Shown in pieces: positions 1 to 4,658 of a DNA stretch of 5,083 bases; within the stretch, counting starts at the first letter, position 1, and each line of letters begins with the position of its first letter. The DNA is from DATKXO01 sp035528995 (GTDB lineage: Bacteria > Planctomycetota > Phycisphaerae > UBA1845): the NCBI GenBank assembly GCA_035528995.1, contig DATKXO010000014.1:1-5083 (forward strand), written 5' to 3'. Below the pieces are notes generated by a model that made no database searches, was not told the origin of the DNA, and saw only the letters and a program-made list of their open reading frames with translations. The translations under genes were made by a program, and so were the position numbers.

Positions 1-1
1 C

Positions 2-346
2 GGTTTCATCTGGGACCGCGAGAACGGTATGCGCAAGGTCCGTGAGCTGCCGTTCGACGACAGCGCTTCGGGAGACTACGCCTGGATTGACGGCGGCAAG
101 GCCATCAACAACCGCGGTCAAATCCTCGGATATGCTCCCGACGCCCGGCGCTTCGTGATCATCACGCCGTACGTCCCGGGTGACCTGAATGACGACCATC
201 GTGTAGACTGGGCCGACCTGATGATCTTGCTGAACGATTGGGGCTGCGCCACCGACCGCTGCCCCGGCGACTGCGACTTCGACTTCGACACCGACCACGC
301 CGACCTCGGCCTCCTGCTCGCCCACTGGGGCGAGGGCTGCCCGTAG
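2..346 (+). CDS. HAF-repeat-like secreted protein with C-terminal dockerin-like module (5' truncated)
   Basis: The frame is open from the first complete codon of the window and ends at TAG 344-346, leaving 114 residues of a longer protein; the ATG at 29 is internal. The visible start reads GFIWDRENGMRKVRELP, then AINNRGQILGYA, which fits the HAF-type extracellular repeat (an xFxWD..GxMxxLxxLP strand followed by AINxxGQxxG). This is a family judgement from pattern, not a search. From about residue 60 there are two EF-hand-like loops: GDLNDDHRVDWAD (calcium-type positions D, N, D, D, D, though the usual Gly at position 6 is His) and GDCDFDFDTDHAD, each followed by an LxxLLxxWG helix. The protein ends GCP with a penultimate Cys. 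The role is unknown; secretion is inferred because the signal peptide lies outside the window. The C-terminus is nearly identical to that of the next gene. Confidence 0.85.
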   Translation, partial: GFIWDRENGMRKVRELPFDDSASGDYAWIDGGKAINNRGQILGYAPDARRFVIITPYVPGDLNDDHRVDWADLMILLNDWGCATDRCPGDCDFDFDTDHADLGLLLAHWGEGCP

Positions 347-494
347 CGGACACGACGACTTGCCATAAAGGACCACCGTACGCCAGCGTCGAGCTTCGGC
401 GTCGGCCAGCGCGCGGCGCAGTGTGGCGGCGGGAGCCTGGGCAGCTACGAAACACGCTTCAGTGCCCTCGCGCGTCGAGGGGTTTCGCACAACC

Positions 495-591
495 GTCATT
501 CCGAGGGAACGCAGGCACCGAGGACCCTAGCCTCGGGATTCGAGGAGTCCATCGACGTCGTGGCTAGATCCCTCGCGGCGCTCGGGATGAC
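495..591. repeat. 97-bp imperfect palindromic intergenic repeat (GTCATTCCGAG ends)
   Basis: The ends GTCATTCCGAG (495-505) and CTCGGGATGAC (581-591) are inverted repeats matching at 10 of 11 positions. The centre holds a hairpin: GGAC 522-525 pairs with GTCC 547-550, and CCTCG 531-535 pairs with CGAGG 541-545 around a GGATT loop. Read on the minus strand, the right end is GTCATCCCGAGCGCCGCGAG followed by GGATCT. This kind of motif gives spurious HPERxEGS peptides when translated in many metagenomic genomes (recalled, not searched). A related copy lies at 4375-4400. The structure suggests a small non-autonomous or REP-like element. No flanking target-site duplication is obvious. Confidence 0.6.
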
Positions 592-714
592 AGGATCGAG
601 ACCTCCCTCGCCAGGGAGCGAAGCCCATGAACCGGAACCAGCACCAGCCGCCTTCCTGACGCGGACGCGGGGAAGCAGCGCTGGCAGATTCGATTACCGA
701 TTTATGACCCCGGC

Positions 715-723
715 TGGTAAAAT
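715..723 (+). promoter_or_regulatory. Possible extended -10 promoter element for the NxxGxxxF-repeat protein gene
   Basis: TGGTAAAAT fits an extended -10 (TGnTAnnnT) and stands out as AT-rich in a GC-rich spacer. The best -35 match is poor (TTACCG at 694-699, 3 of 6 positions, 18-base spacer). A start near 730 would give a leader of roughly 87 bases before the ATG at 817. This is pattern matching to a sigma-70 consensus and may be chance. Confidence 0.3.
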
Positions 724-803
724 GATTGCAGTGGCGCCTCCCGGCTGCCGTCGCATTTGGGAAGCACGGACGCCGGGGGACGCCGGACACACCGCACACG
801 GGA

Positions 804-809
804 AAGGAG
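804..809 (+). promoter_or_regulatory. Ribosome binding site that fixes the start at 817
   Basis: AAGGAG ends seven bases before the ATG at 817, ideal Shine-Dalgarno spacing. The in-frame ATG at 757 has no such site and would place a charged 20-residue extension in front of an otherwise normal signal peptide, so the start at 817 is preferred. Confidence 0.85.
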
Positions 810-816
810 AGGAACT

Positions 817-2448
817 ATGTCTCGCTACGCAATGCTCGCTTCGATCTTGATCCAGACAGCCCTTCTGGCAGCAACCGCTGCGGGTCAGACGTATGTGCGC
901 ATCTCTGACGAAGTGACGATTCCCGGCTGCGATGGTCGTCTGGAGCCGCTGGTCACCACGCATGGGCAGCGCGACAGGATCCGATGCGATTGGATGCCGG
1001 CCGGCTTCGATTTCGCCGCCTACGCCTGGCACAACCAGCCCGCTCCCGAGGGCGGAACGCTCTATCCGCTCGCGATTGCGAATCCCGCAATCATCAACAA
1101 CGCCGGACGCATCGCATTCATGTCGAAAGTCACCGGCCTCGAGCGTAACCAGGGCATCTTCGTCGCCGACGAGAGCGGCCTGACGCCCATCGCGATCGGC
1201 TGCGGCGGGGGCGGTGGTAGCGGCGACCCGGGCAACGGCGTCGGCGACCCCTCGCCGCTCGGCGGTACGTTCACCGGCTTCTTCGGCGGCACCGTCTTCG
1301 CCCCGCCAATAAACGATAGCGGGGATGTCCTTTTCTTCGCCGACGTGGACGGCGGCAGCGCGCCGCGCGGCTTGTTTCTCTACCAGGCGGACACCGGGCA
1401 GATCATCAGCGTGGCCGCCGTGGGCGATCCGTCACCGCTCGGCGGCACGCTGACGGAGATCGGCCCCGGTTCGATGAACAACAACGACGAGATCGTCTTC
1501 ATCGCCAAGAACAGCGGCACAAACAACGTCAACATTCTCAAGTGGACTGACGGCGTGATCACGAAACACGTCGCGGTGGGCGATGCAGCGCCGGGCGGCG
1601 GCACGTTCAGTATCCTGGCCGGCGAGTCGCTGGGCTTCGTTGACGGTACCCGGATTCCGATCGGCGACGTGCCCGGCATCAACAACGCCGGGCAGGTCAG
1701 CTTCTTCAGCGTCATCCAAGGTGGGCCGGGCGGACGCGGCCTGTTCGTGACGACCGACGACGTGCACGAGGCGTACGTGCGGAACGGCGAGACGACGCCG
1801 GCCGGCGGAACCTTCTTCGATTTTCAAGCCCCCTTGCTGAACAACCCGGGCCAGATCGCCTTCTTTGCGGACGTGAGCCTCGGCGGAGGCCAGTACACCG
1901 CGGGCTGGTTCGTCGGTACGCCGGGCAACTGGCGCAAGGCCCTGGCGTTCTATGACGAAATCGCCGGCGGTGAGGTGTGCATGCAGGCGATCTCACGCAA
2001 CCCCATTCAGTCGCTGGACAATTGCGGGAACCTGCTCGCCTTCTGTGCAGTGCGGTATACGGACAACACCGAGCTCGACACGCTGATCATCAGTCCGTCA
2101 GAGGGCGGGCCGATCGTCCTGGCCCAGGAAGGTGATGCAAACGTGCTCGGCGGCGAGGTGGGCGGCATGAACGGCTGGCAAGCCATGAACAACTCCTGGC
2201 AGGGGCTGCTCAGTTGCTACACGCCCGGCACGCCCGGCGGTATCTATAACGCTCACTTCGTCTTCACCGGCTGGGGGCCCGGCGACCTAAACGGCGACGG
2301 CTGCGTCGATCAGGCCGACCTGGGCATCCTGCTGGCCGACTGGGGCTGCACCGGCGGCGATTGCCCCGGCGACTGCGACGGCGACGGCGACACCGACCAG
2401 GCCGACCTCGGCATCCTGCTCGCTCACTGGGGCGAGGGCTGCCCCTGA
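817..2448 (+). CDS. Secreted tandem NxxGxxxF-repeat protein with C-terminal dockerin-like module
   Basis: This is a 543-residue exported protein of unknown function. Residues 1 to about 23 form a signal peptide (MSRYAM, then a hydrophobic ILIQTALLAAT core and an AAG cleavage area). From about residue 74 to 486 there are roughly seven degenerate repeats of 40-70 residues with the pattern GDPxPxGGTF, a variable stretch, then (I/M/L)NNxGQxxFFA and xGLF. Clear GGTF/GGTL points are at residues 79-82, 149-152, 209-212, 261-264 and 330-333; NN/ND points are at 94, 166, 221, 289 and 342. This resembles the NxxGxxxAF-type tandem repeats of secreted proteins, probably a beta-propeller-like fold (family name recalled, fold inferred). 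A glycine-rich stretch (about 128-141) interrupts the first two repeats. Residues 489-543 are a dockerin-like pair: loops GDLNGDGCVDQAD and GDCDGDGDTDQAD have all usual calcium-ligand positions, each followed by LGILLAxWG, and the chain ends GCP. It may be co-transcribed with the peptidase gene 68 bases downstream. An adhesive or cell-surface role is possible but unproven. Confidence 0.92.
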   Translation: MSRYAMLASILIQTALLAATAAGQTYVRISDEVTIPGCDGRLEPLVTTHGQRDRIRCDWMPAGFDFAAYAWHNQPAPEGGTLYPLAIANPAIINNAGRIAFMSKVTGLERNQGIFVADESGLTPIAIGCGGGGGSGDPGNGVGDPSPLGGTFTGFFGGTVFAPPINDSGDVLFFADVDGGSAPRGLFLYQADTGQIISVAAVGDPSPLGGTLTEIGPGSMNNNDEIVFIAKNSGTNNVNILKWTDGVITKHVAVGDAAPGGGTFSILAGESLGFVDGTRIPIGDVPGINNAGQVSFFSVIQGGPGGRGLFVTTDDVHEAYVRNGETTPAGGTFFDFQAPLLNNPGQIAFFADVSLGGGQYTAGWFVGTPGNWRKALAFYDEIAGGEVCMQAISRNPIQSLDNCGNLLAFCAVRYTDNTELDTLIISPSEGGPIVLAQEGDANVLGGEVGGMNGWQAMNNSWQGLLSCYTPGTPGGIYNAHFVFTGWGPGDLNGDGCVDQADLGILLADWGCTGGDCPGDCDGDGDTDQADLGILLAHWGEGCP

Positions 2449-2516
2449 TGCTTCGTTCACAGGAGAATGCACAGATCGTTGGCGAGCAAACGCGTTAGAG
2501 AAGGCAGGGCTACCGA

Positions 2517-3791
2517 ATGACCAGTAGACAGACCTGCTTGCGTCTCGGGTTGGCGGCCACACTGCTGTGCGCCTCCACGACCGCTGCCGGCGAGATCGGC
2601 CACCAAATCGTCGATCAAATCGACCTCGAGCACTATCGCCACTACCTGGACGACCTGCTCTACACCCACGACGGGGATAACCGCGGGCGCTTCGGCCCCG
2701 AGCACGATCTCGCCCGTGACGCGATCGCGGCCACGCTCGAGAGCTTCGGGCTTCAGGTCGAGCTGCACGCCTTCGAGTACGCCGGCAGCACGTACTACAA
2801 TGTGGTGGCCACGCAGCCGGGAACCGTGTTTCCCGACGCGCAGTACATCGTGGGCGGGCACTTCGATTCGGTGAACAACCCCGGGGCCGATGATAACGGC
2901 TCGGGTGTCGCGGCCATGCTCGAAGTGGCGTACATCCTTTCGATGTACGAGCCCGAGTGCACGGTCAAGTACATCGCCTTTGATCTCGAAGAGCATGGGT
3001 TGGTCGGCAGCCGTGCGTACGCGACCGAGCACCAGTCTGATGACATCCGCGGCGTGCTCGTGCTGGACATGATCGCGCACGACGCGGGCGCTTATAAGTG
3101 CCGCGTTTACGGCGACCCCGCCTCCAACCCGATCAAGTACCTCGTTGCCGACGCCATCGGGGAGTATGCCCCCGAGCTGGCCTACATGATCGTCGGCGAA
3201 TACGGCGACCCGGCGGACTTCAGCGACCATGCGCCCTTCGAGGACGTCGGCTTCCAGGGCTGCCTGCTGATCGAGGACATGCACGGCACCAACCCGTGCT
3301 ACCACCGCCAGTGCGATTCCGTGGATACGCCCGACTATATCCACTACGCCTACGGGCTGGAGTTCGCGCGGGCCGCCGCCGGCTTCTTGGCCGATCAGGC
3401 AGCCGCGCAGTACCCCTTCGACTGCAACGGCAACGACGTCCCCGACCAGGACGAGATTCAGCAGAACCCCAGCCTCGATTGCAACGGCAACGGCGTGCTC
3501 GACGCCTGTGAGCACCAGGGCTTCGAAGACTGCAACGCCAACGGCATCGCCGACGCGTGCGACATCTCCGACGGCACCTCGCACGACTTCAACGGGAACG
3601 GGATTCCCGACGAGTGCGATTGCCTCGGCGATCTGGATGGCGACGGTGTGATCGACCAGGCCGATTTGGGCATGCTGCTGACCGACTGGGGCTGCACATC
3701 CAACTGCGCAGCCGACCTGGATGGCGACGACGACGTAGACCACAGCGACCTGGGCATCCTACTCAGCACCTGGCAGATGACCTGCTACTAG
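2517..3791 (+). CDS. Secreted M28-family zinc aminopeptidase with calcium-type repeats and dockerin-like module
   Basis: This 424-residue protein is predicted to be an exported di-zinc metallopeptidase that removes N-terminal residues from peptides. A signal peptide spans residues 1 to about 25 (MTSRQTCLRL, hydrophobic core, TTAAG). The M28 catalytic domain spans about 35-296. Predicted ligands are all present: H115 in GGHFDS with D117, bridging D126 in DDNGSG, catalytic E158 and metal ligand E159 in DLEEHGLVGS, D184 in LDMIAHD, and H263 in NPCYHRQCDS. The CYHxxCD context resembles the Streptomyces griseus aminopeptidase type. Residues 302-368 carry four DCNxNGxxD(x)C units (starting at 302, 321, 338 and 357), calcium-type linker repeats. 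Residues 371-424 are a dockerin-like pair (GDLDGDGVIDQAD and ADLDGDDDVDHSD) ending TCY. The Shine-Dalgarno is weak (AGGG about eight bases upstream), but the signal peptide begins at this ATG. No lipobox is seen. The substrate is unknown; extracellular protein scavenging is the simplest inference. Confidence 0.95.
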   Translation: MTSRQTCLRLGLAATLLCASTTAAGEIGHQIVDQIDLEHYRHYLDDLLYTHDGDNRGRFGPEHDLARDAIAATLESFGLQVELHAFEYAGSTYYNVVATQPGTVFPDAQYIVGGHFDSVNNPGADDNGSGVAAMLEVAYILSMYEPECTVKYIAFDLEEHGLVGSRAYATEHQSDDIRGVLVLDMIAHDAGAYKCRVYGDPASNPIKYLVADAIGEYAPELAYMIVGEYGDPADFSDHAPFEDVGFQGCLLIEDMHGTNPCYHRQCDSVDTPDYIHYAYGLEFARAAAGFLADQAAAQYPFDCNGNDVPDQDEIQQNPSLDCNGNGVLDACEHQGFEDCNANGIADACDISDGTSHDFNGNGIPDECDCLGDLDGDGVIDQADLGMLLTDWGCTSNCAADLDGDDDVDHSDLGILLSTWQMTCY

Positions 3792-3971
3792 AGCGCACGA
3801 GTCGCCAGCCGCGAAGCCACGAAGGGGAATGTAGCGGCCGGCGGCTCGTCGGGTGTCCCGATAATATCGCTTTCGGCGGCTTGTGAGGTCTAAGGTGGCC
3901 AACGTGGTCATTTTGCGCGCCCCATTATTGGAGCACCTTTGTTATCGGACGCTGGCGGGCGTAGGCACAAG

Positions 3972-3999
3972 CCGTAAGCTGTAGGCTGTAAGCTCAGCG
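3972..3999. repeat. Period-7 tract, CTGTAAG type (four units)
   Basis: The units read CCGTAAG, CTGTAGG, CTGTAAG and CTCAGCG in exact 7-base phase; the first three differ at one or two positions and the last is degenerate. It is the first of the heptamer tracts in this spacer and differs in sequence from the next one. Confidence 0.7.
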
Positions 4000-4028
4000 T
4001 GGGCGCGTTTATGGACGATGGTAGGGAG

Positions 4029-4084
4029 CGAGTTTTCAGTTGTCAGTTGTCAGTTGTCAGTTTTCAGTGTTCAGTTTCCAGTTG
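4029..4084. repeat. Period-7 tandem array, TCAGTTG type (eight units)
   Basis: Three perfect TCAGTTG units (4036-4056) are followed by TCAGTTT, TCAGTGT, TCAGTTT and CCAGTTG, and preceded by a degenerate CGAGTTT. The phase of seven is unbroken for 56 bases. Degeneracy increases toward both ends, as expected for an array that expanded from the middle and then decayed. It resembles the heptanucleotide STRR arrays described in cyanobacteria (general knowledge; the exact family was not searched). Confidence 0.9.
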
Positions 4085-4106
4085 GTGGGGATTGGGGGCG
4101 GCTGGC

Positions 4107-4148
4107 GCCGAATAGCGAGTTCAGAATTAAGAATGGCGAATGGCGGAG
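4107..4148. repeat. Period-7 tract, xxxGAAT type (six units)
   Basis: In 7-base phase the units are GCCGAAT, AGCGAGT, TCAGAAT, TAAGAAT, GGCGAAT and GGCGGAG. The second half of the unit (GAAT) is conserved and the first half varies. It is more decayed than the TCAGTTG array 22 bases upstream. The following 4149-4200 remains purine-rich and includes a clear adjacent pair GGTTCGG/GGTTCAG at 4180-4193, probably another decayed heptamer family. Confidence 0.6.
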
Positions 4149-4179
4149 GGGGACGGAGGGAACCGGGAATGGGAGAGAG

Positions 4180-4193
4180 GGTTCGGGGTTCAG
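4180..4193. repeat. Heptamer pair GGTTCGG/GGTTCAG
   Basis: Two adjacent 7-base units differ at one position. Alone this could be chance, but it lies between other period-7 tracts and follows the same spacing rule. Confidence 0.4.
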
Positions 4194-4225
4194 GAGAGGG
4201 ACGAGGGCTCGTCAGCGGAAGGCAC

Positions 4226-4254
4226 GGGCAGACCAAGCTGCGGCGGTCCTGCCC
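4226..4254. other. Bulged hairpin GGGCAGACC / GGTCCTGCCC
   Basis: GGGCAGACC (4226-4234) pairs with GGTCCTGCCC (4245-4254) as a 9-bp stem with one bulged C and a 10-base loop. It lies near the centre of the repeat island. No T tract follows, so it is not a standard terminator in either direction. Its function is unknown. Confidence 0.45.
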
Positions 4255-4320
4255 ATGGGACCCGGCGACGGTCAGCCTCCCGCCGAGCCACCCATTCTCC
4301 GCCCAACGGCTTAGCCACGC

Positions 4321-4345
4321 GTAGGATGGGCCTCGGCCCACCGTC
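4321..4345. repeat. Short palindromic repeat GTAGGATGGGCCTCGGCCCA
   Basis: TGGGCC (4327-4332) and GGCCCA (4335-4340) form a perfect 6-bp inverted repeat around TC, with GG and CC outside. The form GTAGGxTGGGCC..GGCCCACC resembles a dispersed intergenic repeat that I recall from planctomycete and other environmental genomes; this is memory and was not searched. Only one copy lies in this window. Confidence 0.45.
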
Positions 4346-4374
4346 TGCGCTGTAGCGCCCGCCCCCCGCCGGCC

Positions 4375-4400
4375 GTCATTCTGAGCCCCGCGAAGAATCT
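4375..4400 (+). repeat. Half copy of the GTCATTCTGAG intergenic repeat
   Basis: GTCATTCTGAGCCCCGCGAA followed by GAATCT matches the minus strand of 566-591 at 21 of 26 positions without gaps, so it belongs to the same family as the palindrome in the first spacer. The partner end (a GGATGAC-like sequence) is not seen in the following 100 bases, so this copy is a solo or truncated end. Confidence 0.6.
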
Positions 4401-4472
4401 CTCCGACACCCCTGCCCATCCCACGCCCCGCCCCCTCCGCGCTCTCAGCGGTCCCCATGCCGAATAATCCGA

Positions 4473-4521
4473 CCTGCCGCCTGCCGCCGCCGGCTGACGA
4501 CTGACGACTGAAGGCTGACGA
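4473..4521. repeat. Period-7 tandem array, CCTGCCG then CTGACGA type (seven units)
   Basis: In unbroken 7-base phase the units are CCTGCCG, CCTGCCG, CCGCCGG, CTGACGA, CTGACGA, CTGAAGG and CTGACGA. Two heptamer families are thus joined in register. The CTGACGA units, read on the minus strand and rotated, are TCAGTCG, one base different from the TCAGTTG units at 4036-4056. The array therefore lies in the opposite orientation to the upstream array. Confidence 0.85.
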
Positions 4522-4531
4522 CTTTTCCGTC

Positions 4532-4560
4532 TTGCAGACATTGCCGGGTTTTGATAGCAT
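4532..4560 (+). promoter_or_regulatory. Possible promoter for the HipA-like gene
   Basis: TTGCAG (4532-4537) and TAGCAT (4555-4560) are 17 bases apart, and TG at 4552-4553 gives an extended -10. Matches to the sigma-70 consensus are only 3 of 6 and 4 of 6. It starts 10 bases after the last heptamer array. Predicted initiation near 4567 would leave a leader of about 92 bases. This is weak evidence. Confidence 0.25.
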
Positions 4561-4658
4561 TTGCGCATGAGCTTTCGGTTGGGCCGAGGCAAGCAACGGG
4601 ATCGTGCCTAGCGTCGACTTTGCTGGGCGGCAGGCGACTTCTCGTCTAACATGTCCCC

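Larger units (their letters stand above)
347..816. other. Spacer without a convincing gene; hairpins and a palindromic repeat
   Basis: No reading frame here has protein-like composition or a supported start. The spacer contains a perfect 6-bp stem with a 5-base loop at 465-481 (CCCTCG/CGAGGG), a 97-base palindromic repeat at 495-591 (separate entry), a perfect 6-bp stem with a 4-base loop at 603-618 (CTCCCT/AGGGAG), a possible extended -10 at 715-723, and the ribosome binding site of the next gene. None of the hairpins is followed by a T tract, so none can be called an intrinsic terminator with confidence, although one of them may end transcription of the upstream gene. Confidence 0.7.
3792..4658. 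other. Gene-free, repeat-rich island between the peptidase and HipA-like genes
   Basis: I see no credible gene in these 867 bases. Open frames on both strands translate repeats or give low-complexity Arg/Gly/Pro-rich peptides. The first part (3792-3970) shows only a weak 5-bp hairpin at 3849-3861. From 3972 to 4521 there is a run of period-7 repeat tracts in several sequence versions, a bulged hairpin at 4226-4254, a short palindrome at 4321-4345 and a half copy of the spacer repeat at 4375-4400 (separate entries). The stretch 4522-4658 is unique sequence with a possible promoter for the kinase gene. No tRNA, rRNA or CRISPR array is visible. Confidence 0.75.

Noticed and set aside
238..567. 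Arg/Pro-rich open frame overlapping the end of the first gene and the spacer
   Set aside because: It is a frame-shifted shadow of the dockerin-coding region running on into the spacer; composition is typical of noncoding GC-rich DNA.
757..816. Upstream ATG at 757 as start of the repeat-protein gene
   Set aside because: It would add 20 charged residues before a normal signal peptide, while the ATG at 817 has an AAGGAG site at ideal distance.
2457..3743. Long minus-strand open frame of 428 codons opposite the peptidase gene
   Set aside because: It is antisense to a gene with intact M28 motifs and a signal peptide; its product is Val/Ala/Gly-rich without domains, as expected from the opposite strand of a GC-rich gene with G/C third positions.
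3849..3861. Hairpin TCGGG-TGT-CCCGA after the peptidase gene as a terminator
   Set aside because: The stem is only five base pairs and the following bases (TAATATCGC) are not a T tract, so an intrinsic terminator is not supported.
4018..4324. Plus-strand open frames starting with SVVSCQLSVFS-like peptides
   Set aside because: The peptide is the direct translation of the TCAGTTG array followed by low-complexity Arg/Gly sequence, so it is not a credible gene.
4029..4521. Possible CRISPR array
   Set aside because: Units are seven bases with no spacers, and the inverted arrays contain different sequences; no cas gene is present.
4057..4596. Minus-strand open frame of 179 codons in the repeat island
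   Set aside because: It translates the heptamer arrays and the GTCATTCTGAG repeat (giving a GEILRGAQND-like peptide typical of that repeat) and has no domain or ribosome binding site.
4567..4611. Small frame of 14 codons starting MSFRLGRG before the kinase gene as a possible antitoxin
   Set aside because: It is too short for a HipB-like helix-turn-helix protein and has no ribosome binding site or recognisable motif.
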